A stretch of 47,453 nucleotides of DNA, from assembly GCA_022760355.1 (NCBI GenBank), contig JALEGB010000067.1, positions 1 through 47,453 on the forward strand. Direction: 5' to 3'. Both the position numbers and the translations under genes were made by a program. Each line of letters opens with the position of its first letter. Position 1 is the stretch's first letter. The notes beneath the pieces were generated by a model, which ran no database searches, was not told the DNA's origin, and worked only from the letters and a program-made list of their open reading frames with translations. The stretch is from Neomegalonema sp. (lineage in GTDB: Bacteria > Pseudomonadota > Alphaproteobacteria > Rhodobacterales > Rhodobacteraceae). Shown piece by piece: positions 17,560 to 28,723 of this stretch.

Positions 17560-17702
17560 TGGGCGCTCCTTTTCGCAGGCGCCGTAAAGAAATGTGCGGC
17601 GCGTCGTCGCGCTGGATGCGCAGGCGGCTCAGAGCGCGCTAAGCCATTACCTTGAATTATACGGCGTGTGCGGGTCGGGCAATACAAGCTTGGAGGATTG
17701 GG

Positions 17703-19352
17703 ATGCAGCGCGAAGCAATGGAATATGATGTCGTAGTTGTTGGCGGCGGGCCGGCCGGCCTCAGCGCGGCGATCCGGCTGAAGCAACTTGGCGGCGACGA
17801 TCTGAGCGTTGTGCTGATCGAAAAAGGCTCCGAGATCGGCGCGCATATCCTGTCTGGCGCGGTTGTTGATCCGATTGGCTTGGACACGGTGCTGCCGGAT
17901 TGGCGGGATATGGGCGCTCCGGTGACCACCGAGGTGACGCAGGATCGTTTCTACCTTCTTGGCGAAGAAGGGGAGATGCGGCTGCCTAACTTTCTGATGC
18001 CGCCGCTGATGAGCAATCACGGCGCCTATGTAGTTTCGCTCGGCAATGTTTGCCGTTGGCTGGCGGAGCAAGCCGAGGCGCTGGGCGTCGAAGTGTTTCC
18101 GGGCATGGCGGCGTCGGAGCCGGTTTATGACGCGCACGGGGCTCTTGTTGGCGTCGTCGCGGGCGAGTTCGGCAAGAATTTGGATGGAACGCCCGGCCCA
18201 TCCTATGAGCCGGGCATGGAGTTGCGCGGCAAATATGTTTTGGTCGCCGAAGGCGTTCGCGGCTCGCTGGCGAAGGAGTTGATCGCGCATTTCGCGTTGG
18301 ATCGGGACTCGGACAAGCCAAAATTTGGCGTGGGTATGAAGGAGCTGTGGCGGCTGGATCCCGCCAAGCACACGCCTGGCCAAGTAACGCACACGATGGG
18401 CTGGCCCCTGGGCTCGGCCGCCGGCGGCGGTTCGTTCATGTACCATATGGAAGGCGGCTACGCTTCCGTCGGCTTTGTCGTGCATCTGAATTACGCCAAT
18501 CCGCATCTCTACCCGTATATGGAGTTTCAGCGCATGAAACACCATCCGCTGTTTGCGGAGACGTTGGCGGGCGGCGAACGGGTGGCCTATGGCGCGCGGG
18601 CGATTACCGAAGGGGGCTGGCAGTCGATTCCGCGGATGAGCTTCCCGGGCGGTCTGCTGATTGGCTGTTCGGCGGGCTTGGTGAACGTGCCGCGTATTAA
18701 GGGGTCGCACAATGCGATGCTCTCCGGCGCCTTGGCGGCGGAGCACGTCGCGGCGGCGATCAATGCGGGCCGCAGCTCGGATGAGCTGACTGAGTTCTGG
18801 GATGCGATGCAAACCAGCCCGATCGCCAGCGATCTTAAGAAGGTGCGCAACGTCAAACCGCTGTGGTCGCGCTTTGGTCTGCTGGGCGGCCTCGCGCTGG
18901 GCGGCGCCGATATGTGGTTCGCATCCATTTTCGGCGGTACGCTGTTTGGGACGCTGAAGCATGGCAAGTCTGACGCCGACGCGACCGGCAAAGCGGCGGA
19001 TCATAAGCCGATTGAGTATCCGAAGCCGGACGGGGTGCTGTCGTTCGATCGGCTGACAAACGTCTCCTATTCGGGCACGAACCATGCGGAGGGCCAGCCG
19101 AGCCATCTGCAACTGGCTGATCCGACGGTTCCGATCGACGTAAACCTGCCGATCTTCGCGGAGCCGGCGCAGCGCTACTGCCCCGCAGGCGTCTATGAGG
19201 TTCTGCGAGACGAAGAGGGCGGCGCGCCGCGCTTTGTGGTCAACAGCCAGAATTGCGTGCATTGTAAAACATGCGACATCAAAGATCCGTCGCAGAACAT
19301 CACCTGGGTCACTCCTCAGGGCGGAGACGGGCCGACATATCCGAACATGTAA
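17703..19352 (+). CDS. Electron transfer flavoprotein-ubiquinone oxidoreductase
   Basis: A 549-residue flavo-iron-sulfur protein (start from ATG 17703, GGAGG six bases before). The FAD motif VVVVGGGPAGLSAAIRL is near residues 9-25; a second domain holds the quinone-binding region; the C-terminus has the 4Fe-4S cysteines in YCPAGVYEV and NCVHCKTCDIKDPSQNI. It passes electrons from ETF, reduced by acyl-CoA and other dehydrogenases, to the ubiquinone pool at the inner membrane. etfA and etfB are not in the window. Upstream TTG 17652 is a less likely start. Confidence 0.95.
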   Translation: MQREAMEYDVVVVGGGPAGLSAAIRLKQLGGDDLSVVLIEKGSEIGAHILSGAVVDPIGLDTVLPDWRDMGAPVTTEVTQDRFYLLGEEGEMRLPNFLMPPLMSNHGAYVVSLGNVCRWLAEQAEALGVEVFPGMAASEPVYDAHGALVGVVAGEFGKNLDGTPGPSYEPGMELRGKYVLVAEGVRGSLAKELIAHFALDRDSDKPKFGVGMKELWRLDPAKHTPGQVTHTMGWPLGSAAGGGSFMYHMEGGYASVGFVVHLNYANPHLYPYMEFQRMKHHPLFAETLAGGERVAYGARAITEGGWQSIPRMSFPGGLLIGCSAGLVNVPRIKGSHNAMLSGALAAEHVAAAINAGRSSDELTEFWDAMQTSPIASDLKKVRNVKPLWSRFGLLGGLALGGADMWFASIFGGTLFGTLKHGKSDADATGKAADHKPIEYPKPDGVLSFDRLTNVSYSGTNHAEGQPSHLQLADPTVPIDVNLPIFAEPAQRYCPAGVYEVLRDEEGGAPRFVVNSQNCVHCKTCDIKDPSQNITWVTPQGGDGPTYPNM

Positions 19353-19486
19353 TGGTCTGTTAGCCTTAGCTGCGCGGTAATCTTCACGATTTGCCTACGC
19401 GGCGTGATGAAACATGGCGCCTGCAAAGGGTTGCGCTGCGTCGCGTATCGGCGCAGCTTACCCGCTGGTTCCGCTCCGGAGGCTTT

Positions 19487-21358
19487 ATGCTGAATCTTGT
19501 CGCGTCTTGCGCCCGTCTTTCCCACCGAACCCGCCTTGTAAAAGCGATTGCGCCTGCTCTGGCGGCGGTTGTCTGCTTCGGCTCGGTAGAGGACGGCGCT
19601 TCGGCGCAACAACGCAGCGCAAAGCGGGAGCAAAGCTGGGCGGCGCGGGCGGCGCCATCGGGCTATGTCGGCGCGTATCTGGCGGCGCGCCAGGCAGAGT
19701 CGCGCCGAGACTTCAAGGCGGCGGCGCGGTATTTCCGACGGGCAATGCGGGCGCAGCCGCGGGATGTGCGCGTCGTAGGCGCGGCGCTGCGCTATTCGCT
19801 GCTGGCGGGTGATGTGCGCGCCGCCATCACCGTTGCTGAATGGATCACCCTGAACAAAATCAACTCGCCGCAAGCGGTGCTTGTCGCCGCGGTTGAGGAG
19901 ATCCGCGAAGGTCGGTTTGCCGAAGCGCGCCGGATGCTGGAAAAGCAGGGTGATCGAATTACGCCGGTGTTGCGGGATCTTCTGATCGGCTGGTCGGCCT
20001 ATGGGGCGGGCGATACGGAAGCCGCCTTTAAGGCGTTTGCGGCCAACCCTGCGATGCGCGGGAAACCGATTTTTGGCGCGCAACATGAAGGGCGGCTGGC
20101 CTTGATGTTGGGCGATGCGCCGCGTGCGCTCGCTGCGTTCGAGGCGAGCCATAAAGCGCTTGGAGGGTGGCCGCGCGATCTCGCGCTGATCGCCGCGGCG
20201 GCGCATCAGGCGGCCGGGGACAAAGCGAAGGCGCGCGACGTGCTCAACCTGGCGCTGAAGAGCGCGCCTTTCGACGAGATCGTGCTGGCCGCCCTGGCGC
20301 GCGTCGCTGCGGACAAGCCGGTGCTGCCGTCGATGCGCTCGGCCAAGGAGGGCGCCGCCGCGGCGCTGGTGAGCGTGGCGCGCGCTGTTGGCGGCCGGCG
20401 GCGGGAGTCCGCGGAGCTCAGCTTGGCTTATGCGCAACTGGCCCATGCGCTGGCGCCCGAATATGAGCTGGCGAACATCGTTATCGGCCAGCGCCTTGGC
20501 GATCTGCGTCAGTACCGCCTGGCAGCAAGCGCGTATGCTCGGACGCCGAAAAGCTCAATCTATTCGATGGAGGCGCGCTTTGGCCGCGCCCTCGCGCTCT
20601 CGCGGTTGAATGATCTACCCGGCGCGATTGCTCAGACGAAGGAGCTGCTCGCGGAGGGCGCGCGGTCTCCGGACCTCTATCTCGCGCTGGGCAACTTCGC
20701 ATCGCGTGAAAAACTTTATGGCGAGTGCGCGGAGAGTTACGAGAAGGGCATCGCGCGGATGAAGGAAGTTCTGAGCGCGATTCCCGCCAGCAACTGGTCC
20801 TTTTACTTCAACGCCGGCATCTGCCGCGAACGCTCGAAGCAGTGGGATAAGGCTGAGGCGCATTTCAAAGCCGCGCTGGCGCTGAAGCCGGGGCAGCCGG
20901 ATGTGCTGAACTACTATGGCTATAGCCTTGTCGAACAGCGGCGCCGCTTGGGCGAAGCGCGAGACATGATCAAACGCGCGATCGCCGCCAAGCCGAAGAG
21001 CGGCCATATCGTTGATTCGCTCGGCTGGGTGATGTGGCGCACAGGCGACTTCGAGGGCGCCGTGCGCGAGCTGGCGCGCGCCATCGCGATGGAGCCGGCC
21101 ATTTCGGAGATCAATGACCATTATGGCGACGCGCTGTGGATGGTCGGACGAAAGCGGGAGGCGCGGTTCCATTGGCGCCGGGCGCTGACATTCAAGCCAG
21201 ACACCAAAGCCGCCGAGACTCGCATTCAGCGCAAACTGAAGCTGGGCCTGGATGCGGTCTTGAGTGAAGAGGGCTATACTCCGGTGAAGGCGATTGAGGA
21301 CAGCTCAGCTCCTCCGAGCGCGAAGCCCAGCGGAGAGCGAGCGCCGAATGGCGGCTGA
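19487..21358 (+). CDS. Secreted tetratricopeptide-repeat protein
   Basis: About 623 residues. ATG 19487 follows CCGGAGG and gives a signal peptide ending near GASAQQ (about residue 40). The rest is a series of TPR-like helix pairs, clearest at the C-terminus: YLALGNFASREKLYGECAES, WDKAEAHFKAALALKPGQPD, VLNYYGYSLVEQRRRLGEA, and the following repeats to about 580. Such periplasmic TPR proteins often act as assembly or scaffold factors, but no specific role is indicated. It overlaps the start of ispE by 11 bases, so the two are probably cotranscribed. Confidence 0.85.
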   Translation: MLNLVASCARLSHRTRLVKAIAPALAAVVCFGSVEDGASAQQRSAKREQSWAARAAPSGYVGAYLAARQAESRRDFKAAARYFRRAMRAQPRDVRVVGAALRYSLLAGDVRAAITVAEWITLNKINSPQAVLVAAVEEIREGRFAEARRMLEKQGDRITPVLRDLLIGWSAYGAGDTEAAFKAFAANPAMRGKPIFGAQHEGRLALMLGDAPRALAAFEASHKALGGWPRDLALIAAAAHQAAGDKAKARDVLNLALKSAPFDEIVLAALARVAADKPVLPSMRSAKEGAAAALVSVARAVGGRRRESAELSLAYAQLAHALAPEYELANIVIGQRLGDLRQYRLAASAYARTPKSSIYSMEARFGRALALSRLNDLPGAIAQTKELLAEGARSPDLYLALGNFASREKLYGECAESYEKGIARMKEVLSAIPASNWSFYFNAGICRERSKQWDKAEAHFKAALALKPGQPDVLNYYGYSLVEQRRRLGEARDMIKRAIAAKPKSGHIVDSLGWVMWRTGDFEGAVRELARAIAMEPAISEINDHYGDALWMVGRKREARFHWRRALTFKPDTKAAETRIQRKLKLGLDAVLSEEGYTPVKAIEDSSAPPSAKPSGERAPNGG

Positions 21359-22271
21359 CGCTGCGGATCAGCTGTGGGAAATTGCGCCGGCGAAGGTGAA
21401 TCTTTGGCTGCACGTGGTCGGCCGGCGCGAAGACGGCTACCACCTTCTGGACAGCCTGACTGTTTTTCCGGACGTTGGGGATTTAATTGAGGCGGAGCCA
21501 AGCCCGTTCCTGAGCCTGACGGTGGATGGCCCCTTCGCGCAGGAGCTTGGCGCGGGGCTGGATAATCTGGTTCTGCGGGCGGCCGACGGGCTTGCGAAAC
21601 TCAATGCTGAAAAGCAAGGGGCGTCCGCGCCCGGCGCCGCGTTACGGCTTGAGAAGCGTTTGCCGGTGGCCAGCGGCGTTGGCGGCGGATCGGCGGACGC
21701 CGCAGCGGCGCTGAAGGTGCTGATGCGGTTGTGGCGTCGTCCCGTTGACATCGCCGCCTTGCACAAGCTTGCGCTTTCTCTGGGCGCGGATGTCCCCGCG
21801 TGCTTGCTGGGGCCCGGTCCGGTCATGTTGCGCGGCATTGGCGATGAAGTGGCCGCGGCGCCGCCTGTTCCATCTTTTGCAGTGCTCCTGGTCAACCCCG
21901 GCGCACCTGTATCGACGCCGAAGGTTTTCGCTGCGTTGGAGCGGCGCGACAACCCCGCGCCGCCGGCCTTCACGGGTGCAGCGTCACTGGATGAGCTGGT
22001 CGGGTTCCTTGCGCAAACCCGGAACGACCTCGAGGCGCCAGCCCGCACCCTGGCGCCGCGAATCGGGGAGGCTCTGGACGCGCTCAACATGGCGGCGGGA
22101 TGCCATTTCGCGCGCATGTCAGGCAGCGGCGCAACCTGTTTCGGCCTGTTTAAGACTGAGGGCGCCGCAGCGCAGGCGCTTTTGTCAATCAAGGCGCAGC
22201 ATCCGAACTTCTGGTGCGCAGTGGGGCGTGTTGGGAGCTCGGGCGATTTGAAGTTAGATGGACCCATCTAA
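21348..22271 (+). CDS. ispE: 4-diphosphocytidyl-2-C-methyl-D-erythritol kinase
   Basis: A 307-residue GHMP kinase of the MEP isoprenoid pathway. APAKVNLWLHVVGRREDGYH (about 11-30), LPVASGVGGGSADAAAALKVL (ATP loop) and RMSGSGATCFGLF are the family motifs. ATG 21348 lies at the end of the TPR gene. The C-terminal residues GDLKLDGPI and the TAA stop are encoded by repeat R3 (the palindrome at 22253-22272), so the native C-terminus has been replaced or trimmed by the repeat. Confidence 0.94.
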   Translation: MAADAADQLWEIAPAKVNLWLHVVGRREDGYHLLDSLTVFPDVGDLIEAEPSPFLSLTVDGPFAQELGAGLDNLVLRAADGLAKLNAEKQGASAPGAALRLEKRLPVASGVGGGSADAAAALKVLMRLWRRPVDIAALHKLALSLGADVPACLLGPGPVMLRGIGDEVAAAPPVPSFAVLLVNPGAPVSTPKVFAALERRDNPAPPAFTGAASLDELVGFLAQTRNDLEAPARTLAPRIGEALDALNMAAGCHFARMSGSGATCFGLFKTEGAAAQALLSIKAQHPNFWCAVGRVGSSGDLKLDGPI

Positions 22272-22406
22272 CGGCTCGCAAATCTCGATCAAACAGAGAC
22301 TTAGAGCTTTCGCCGATTAAGTTGGATCGGCTCAAGGCTCTAACCCTTTGTTTTGTCGCGTGCTGTTCCCGCCAACCGGTAGCCACTTGGTCGGCGCACG
22401 CTCTAG
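22242..22406. repeat. Mosaic CTAG-bounded intergenic repeat, copy R3
   Basis: It begins inside ispE. GTTAGATG/CATCTAAC (22253-22272) matches R1; a 43-bp unit at 22301-22343 with TTAGAGC/GCTCTAA ends matches R2; the right block containing CCAACCGGTAGCCACTTGG ends in GCTCTAG at 22400-22406, as in R2. R3 therefore joins the left half of R1 to the right half of R2. Positions 22407-22448 hold nothing recognised. Confidence 0.85.
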
Positions 22407-22448
22407 CACGCCCCGATTAAGGGCCTGAGTTGGCGGCCTAAGCCCGCC

Positions 22449-23333
22449 CTATCTGATCTGCGATACGATCTGCTGGAAGTCAGCCGGCGCGTTCCTGATC
22501 ATCGCTTCTGTTTCCGCGGGGAAATGCTGCCGACCAAATCGAATAAGGTTCGCCATCCGGTAGGACAGATGCGGCGTGGAGGACATGCACCGCGCGAGCC
22601 AGGAAAAGATGCTGCCTTTCAGCTGCAAATGCTGAGCGATCACGCCGCTGAAATTCACATGCTGCCCAACATCGGCCCCACTCATCATCTTCGCCAGCGC
22701 GCGCATCGCCACATCAATCCGCCCCTGCATCGCGACGACGCCCAATTGATCACCGCTATACTGTACAGCGCGCTCATAAGGCGTCAGCAGAAGGTTCAGC
22801 AAGCCAATCCGCTCCGCGCCATTCATCACATATTCGATGTAAGCAAGCCGGTAGTGCCGCGCGGCGAGAGCGCCGATATGGCGCGCCACAACCCACTCAA
22901 CATCTGCTCGATCACTGTGTTGACCCAGTACATCCGCCTCAAACAATAAATATTTTCGGCGAATAAAGGGCAGCACAAAGACCTGATAGCGCGACTCTGG
23001 CAAAATATAAGCTTCGACGGCGCCTTTGAAGCCGAAAAACTCTTTTTTTTCGTCGATAATTCGCAATAGTTCTGGAAAATTCTGTTCTGAAACTCGGACC
23101 ATATTTCCAAGGTAGTAGGCCTTCATGATCCGATAGGCGATCCAAAAGGCCAGTACAAATATGCCGATGTAAAAAGCGATGAGCAGTAAAAAAAAGACAC
23201 TGCTGAACAGCAGCGCGACAATCACGAGCGTCAGAATGAGCAGCGCCGGCCCCAAAGCGCACAGCGCTAAGATAAAGCCGAGATCTTCGTCTGGATGCCG
23301 ATAGCTTCTAATCTGCTGGCGTGTCAGAGCCAT
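22449..23333 (-). CDS. Membrane M48-like protein, zinc ligands lost
   Basis: A 294-residue protein with two or more N-terminal transmembrane segments (about 20-75) and a C-terminal region aligned to M48 peptidases. Where M48 proteins have HExxH, this one reads ARHIGALAARH: the Glu and the second His of HExxH are gone. Where M48 carries the third-ligand Glu (usually E-Y-x-A/C-D), it reads QYSGD. The surrounding frame (AVQYSGDQLGVVAMQG, VAMRALAKMMSGA, STPHLSYRMANLIRFG) is clearly M48-like. It cannot be a conventional metalloprotease; a pseudoprotease or scaffold is inferred. Start chosen at ATG 23333 after GGGGA; ATG 23363 is an alternative. Confidence 0.7.
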   Translation of the reverse strand: MALTRQQIRSYRHPDEDLGFILALCALGPALLILTLVIVALLFSSVFFLLLIAFYIGIFVLAFWIAYRIMKAYYLGNMVRVSEQNFPELLRIIDEKKEFFGFKGAVEAYILPESRYQVFVLPFIRRKYLLFEADVLGQHSDRADVEWVVARHIGALAARHYRLAYIEYVMNGAERIGLLNLLLTPYERAVQYSGDQLGVVAMQGRIDVAMRALAKMMSGADVGQHVNFSGVIAQHLQLKGSIFSWLARCMSSTPHLSYRMANLIRFGRQHFPAETEAMIRNAPADFQQIVSQIR

Positions 23334-23481
23334 TTGGTCCCCCATCAAACTGGTCGCGGTCAAACTCCGACGCCTTGTCGCGGCGCCCGAAGGATGACAG
23401 CGCTGAGCCGGTTAACCCGAAAACTTGTCGACGGGTCAACCATGATGGCGGCATGCCTGATGGATACACAGGTCAGGCGAG

Positions 23482-23682
23482 CTAAGGCCTCGCGCGCAGG
23501 TCCTCGTCCGTCAAAATCCGCGCCTCGCTCTCCAGCATAATCGGTACGCCGTCACGAATGGGAAAGGCGAGACGCGCTTTGCGCGAAATCAGCTCTGACT
23601 TTTCCCGATCAAATGACAATGCGCCTTGGGAAACCGGGCAAATCAGACTTTCCAGAAGCTTTGGATCAATATCCATTTCCAC
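23482..23682 (-). CDS. Trm112 family protein
   Basis: A 66-residue protein with [19 protein letters not shown] and a [13 protein letters not shown] segment. This matches the short bacterial Trm112/YcaR family, which in other organisms binds and stabilises methyltransferases. Only one cysteine pair half (ICP) is seen; the second zinc pair of eukaryotic Trm112 is missing, as in many bacterial members. It starts five bases after the LON-domain gene stop and should share its transcript. Confidence 0.85.
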   Translation of the reverse strand: MEMDIDPKLLESLICPVSQGALSFDREKSELISRKARLAFPIRDGVPIMLESEARILTDEDLRARP

Positions 23683-23687
23683 CTCCC

Positions 23688-24380
23688 CTACTGCGTCGCG
23701 CCGCCATCGCCGCCCTTGGCCGCGATCGTGAACCGCATCAACGCCAGCAAATTCTGACGCCGCTCCGTTAGATTGGGCGCCTCCAACAGCGCCTGTTTTT
23801 CCTGTGGTGAGAAATTCGACAGCATCGCCAACGCGTTAACCAACGTCTCTTCGTCGGCTCGGGTCAGCGCTTCCCAATCCGCAGAAAGGCTGGACGCATC
23901 GAAATAGGATTTCAACAAGCTCAGAAACTCCGCGCGCGTCTCGTCCGTGGTCGTGCCGGGGGCGGCGGGCTTCAAATCGCCCTCAAACGACGTCCAGTCC
24001 GCCTCAACGCGGCGATATGGGGTAAATCCTTCAATCTCCCGAAGCACCTTGAACCGCAAGACGCCAGCCAAAGAAATCAGATAGCGACCGTCGTCAGTCT
24101 CGGAAAAGCTGGTGATCCGCCCGGCGCACCCAATGTCGTACAGGCGCGGCGTCTCCTCATCCTCCGCTTCCCTCAGCTTGCTCGGCCGCGGCTGGATTAT
24201 ACCGATAAGCCGCGCCTCCGTTCGGATCGCGTCTTCGACCATCGCCAAGTAACGCGGCTCAAAGATATTCAGCGGCAAACGAGCCCAAGGCAGCAACAGC
24301 GCGCCTTCGAGTGGAAAGATTGGCAGGACGTCGGGAAGCGCGTTGAACGCGAGTCGGCGCGGGGCGCCCATTTTGGTCAT
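23688..24380 (-). CDS. LON N-terminal domain protein
   Basis: A 230-residue protein made only of the LON substrate-binding domain: [30 protein letters not shown] near residues 18-47, then [26 protein letters not shown]. There is no AAA+ or protease part, so it is a stand-alone LON domain protein, widespread in Alphaproteobacteria, of unknown precise role. It lies between the CnoX-like thioredoxin and the Trm112 gene, in an operon-like minus-strand run. Confidence 0.88.
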   Translation of the reverse strand: MTKMGAPRRLAFNALPDVLPIFPLEGALLLPWARLPLNIFEPRYLAMVEDAIRTEARLIGIIQPRPSKLREAEDEETPRLYDIGCAGRITSFSETDDGRYLISLAGVLRFKVLREIEGFTPYRRVEADWTSFEGDLKPAAPGTTTDETRAEFLSLLKSYFDASSLSADWEALTRADEETLVNALAMLSNFSPQEKQALLEAPNLTERRQNLLALMRFTIAAKGGDGGATQ

Positions 24381-24436
24381 CAGAAACGTCTCTCCTCGCC
24401 CATTCGGCTCCCGCTCCCCAGCAAACTCGGCCTTCC

Positions 24437-25384
24437 CTACGCGAAGAGAAGCGTTGACAGCTTGCGCCGCCCCTCCAACGTCACAGGATCGCTCGGGCCG
24501 AACGCGTCGAAGAGCTTCAACAGCTGCGTTTTCGCGGCTTCATCGTTCCATTTGCGATCGCGCTTGAAAATGTCGAGCAATTGATCCACCGCGCCGCTTT
24601 TGTCGCCCATGGCGTACAGGCCCATCGCCAGATCAAAGCGCGCCTGATGATTATTGGGATCGGCTTCAAGCGCCGTGCGATGGCCGGCGACGGCGTCCGC
24701 CGCCTGCGCCGCCTCCGCAGCCAAGTCAATCGCAGCTGAGGCGCTGGAGATCACGGGGTCGGACGCCTTGTCCGCAGGCGCCATCGCCAACGTCTGACGC
24801 GCCCGATCCAAATCACCGGCGGCGACATAGACCCGCGCGAGCCCGGCGATGGCCCGCAGCTCCGTCGGCTCCATTTGCAGCGCTGCTGCAAAGAGCTGGC
24901 TCGCATCCGTCAGCGCATTCTGAGCCAGCGCATCATCGGCCGCTGAGAGGATATCGTCCATCGATGGTTGGTCGCCGCCGCCCTCGAGCCCGGCCTGCGC
25001 GGCGGCTTTCAACACTTGGTCGACGAACTTTTGCAGCTGGCTCGCCGGCTGCGCGCCCATAAAACCATCAACAGGCTGGCCGCCGACGAAGGCGAACACG
25101 GCTGGGATCGACTGCACCCGCAGCTGCGACGCAATCATCTGGTTCTGATCGACGTCAACTTTGGCCAGAACAACTTTGCCATTCTGCGCTTTCACGACCC
25201 CCTCGAGCGCCGGGCCGAGCGTTTTGCACGGACCGCACCACGGGGCCCAGAAATCGACGATCACAGGCCGTTTCTTGGACTCTTCGACAACCTTTTCCAT
25301 GAAGTCAGCGTCGCCAACATCAATGATCACGTCATTATCGCCCGTTTGCGGCTTGTCGCCGCCGCCCATCCCAAAAAGTTGCAT
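24437..25384 (-). CDS. Thioredoxin-TPR co-chaperone (CnoX/YbbN-like)
   Basis: A 315-residue protein with an N-terminal thioredoxin domain, active site WAPWCGPCK (C50, C53), then TPR-like helices in the C-terminal half (QLFAAALQMEPTELRAIAGLARVYVAAGD and following). This is the layout of CnoX/YbbN, a holdase that protects substrates under oxidative stress and hands them to DnaK or GroEL. Unlike E. coli CnoX it keeps a complete CGPC motif, as in other Alphaproteobacteria, so it may be a redox enzyme as well. The 190 bp to ccrM hold no gene. Confidence 0.9.
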   Translation of the reverse strand: MQLFGMGGGDKPQTGDNDVIIDVGDADFMEKVVEESKKRPVIVDFWAPWCGPCKTLGPALEGVVKAQNGKVVLAKVDVDQNQMIASQLRVQSIPAVFAFVGGQPVDGFMGAQPASQLQKFVDQVLKAAAQAGLEGGGDQPSMDDILSAADDALAQNALTDASQLFAAALQMEPTELRAIAGLARVYVAAGDLDRARQTLAMAPADKASDPVISSASAAIDLAAEAAQAADAVAGHRTALEADPNNHQARFDLAMGLYAMGDKSGAVDQLLDIFKRDRKWNDEAAKTQLLKLFDAFGPSDPVTLEGRRKLSTLLFA

Positions 25385-25574
25385 TGCTGTCGCGTCCTTA
25401 TTCGCCGCGGGATCGATCGAGGCGCGCTAAATCATCAGAAGCGCCAGTGATCCGCCGCGTGTTTGTTCCGAGCGGATATTCAGTAACTGGATGTATTTCG
25501 ACAGGCGGCCAGCCGCAACCGCCCATCCCGTATTGAGGGCCAACACCCCGGCAATTGCGCTGCGTTGGGGCCCG

Positions 25575-27508
<1,934 letters not shown>

Positions 27509-27518
27509 ATACCGAGGT

Positions 27519-27534
27519 TATCGTGCTCACGATA
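27519..27534. promoter_or_regulatory. Palindrome before rnhB-ccrM
   Basis: TATCGTG (27519-27525) and CACGATA (27528-27534) form a perfect inverted repeat with a CT spacer. It sits inside a wider pair, GTCCATAT (27503-27510) and ATATGGAC (27532-27539). It lies in the 43-bp gap before rnhB, so it could be an operator or a terminator of the upstream gene. The regulator is unknown. Confidence 0.4.
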
Positions 27535-27551
27535 TGGACGCCAGCAGCAAA

Positions 27552-28655
27552 TCAATCGAAGTCAAATGTCAGCTGCGTAGAGCCCTGCTGCTGACGCGTC
27601 GACGCCGCATCGGAGCGCGGCGGTCGGAATAAATCTAACCGCAAAGCTGCTTCACTGCGTCGACGAAAGCCAAGCTTTTTCACCGCGACTGCAAAACGAC
27701 GCGCGATCAAATCCGATACCGGCCCGCGGCCGCGCTGCCGCGCGCCCCACTCCGGATCATAGTCCCGCCCGCCATGCATCTCCCGCACTTGGCGCATAAC
27801 TTTCGCCGCGCGGTGGGGCTGATGGGTCGCCAGCCATTCCTGAAAAAGCGGCGACACTTCCAGCGGCAGACGCAGCGTCACATATTCCGCCCGGACGGCG
27901 CCGGCGTCGCGCGCTGCGGCAAGAACGTTTTCGATCTCATGACAATTCAAACCGGGCGCAATCGGAGCCATCATGACCGCCGTTGGAACGCCGGCCGCCG
28001 CCAGGGTCTCAATCGCCTGCAGTCGCCGCGCCGGGGTCGCCGCGCGCGGCTCCATACTGCGCGCAAGCTTGCGATCCAACGTCGTCACTGAAACCGCGAC
28101 ATGCGCCAGGCCCTGGCGCCCCATTTCGCCCAGTATGTCCACGTCACGCATAATGAGCGCGCCTTTGGTGACAATCGCCACCGGGTGCCGCGCCTCAAGC
28201 AACAGCTCCAAAACGCCACGGACGATCCGCCACTCCTTTTCAATGGGCTGATAGGGGTCCGTGTTGGCGCCCATTGCGATAACCGCCGGCTTGTATCCGC
28301 GCCGTGCGAGAGCCCGACGCAACAGCGCCGCCGCGTTCGGCTTTGCAACCAGCTTGGTTTCGAAATCCAAGCCGGCCGACCAGCCGAGATAGGCGTGAGT
28401 GGGGCGCGCAAAGCAATAAACGCAGCCATGCTCGCACCCCCGATAGGGGTTGATTGACCGATCAAACGAAATGTCCGGGGAGTTATTCCGGGTGATGATC
28501 GACCGTGACGCGTCGATCTCGACCTCGGTCCGCAGGGGCGCGGGCGCATCCTCCCGCGCCCACCCATCATCGAACGCCTCCCGCTTCTCGCGTTCATAGC
28601 GACCCGACGCGTTGCTTTCAGCGCCCCGCCCCTTCGCCCTCGCCATATTGACCAT
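27552..28655 (-). CDS. PA0069-family radical SAM protein
   Basis: A 367-residue protein with the CxxxCxxC radical-SAM cluster motif in RGCEHGCVYCFARP, followed by AIMGANTDPYQPIEKEWRI-like sequence (actual MGANTDPYQPIE) and the MMAPIAPGLN segment. It resembles the PA0069/SplB-like group, but its substrate is unknown. The C-terminal 60 residues are basic and end in TQLTFDFD. ATG 28655 is chosen; 28646 is an in-frame alternative. It is upstream of rnhB with a 43-bp gap. Confidence 0.85.
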   Translation of the reverse strand: MVNMARAKGRGAESNASGRYEREKREAFDDGWAREDAPAPLRTEVEIDASRSIITRNNSPDISFDRSINPYRGCEHGCVYCFARPTHAYLGWSAGLDFETKLVAKPNAAALLRRALARRGYKPAVIAMGANTDPYQPIEKEWRIVRGVLELLLEARHPVAIVTKGALIMRDVDILGEMGRQGLAHVAVSVTTLDRKLARSMEPRAATPARRLQAIETLAAAGVPTAVMMAPIAPGLNCHEIENVLAAARDAGAVRAEYVTLRLPLEVSPLFQEWLATHQPHRAAKVMRQVREMHGGRDYDPEWGARQRGRGPVSDLIARRFAVAVKKLGFRRRSEAALRLDLFRPPRSDAASTRQQQGSTQLTFDFD

Positions 28656-28723
28656 CGCACACGCCCCATCTCTGACCGCAGTGAAAATATGCGGCCAAAA
28701 ATGAGAACATGTAAAGAACAAAA

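Noticed and set aside
17556-19262. 568-residue open frame antisense to the ETF-quinone oxidoreductase gene
   Set aside because: Rich in Arg, His and Gln, no domain, and its codon pattern mirrors the strongly supported gene on the other strand.
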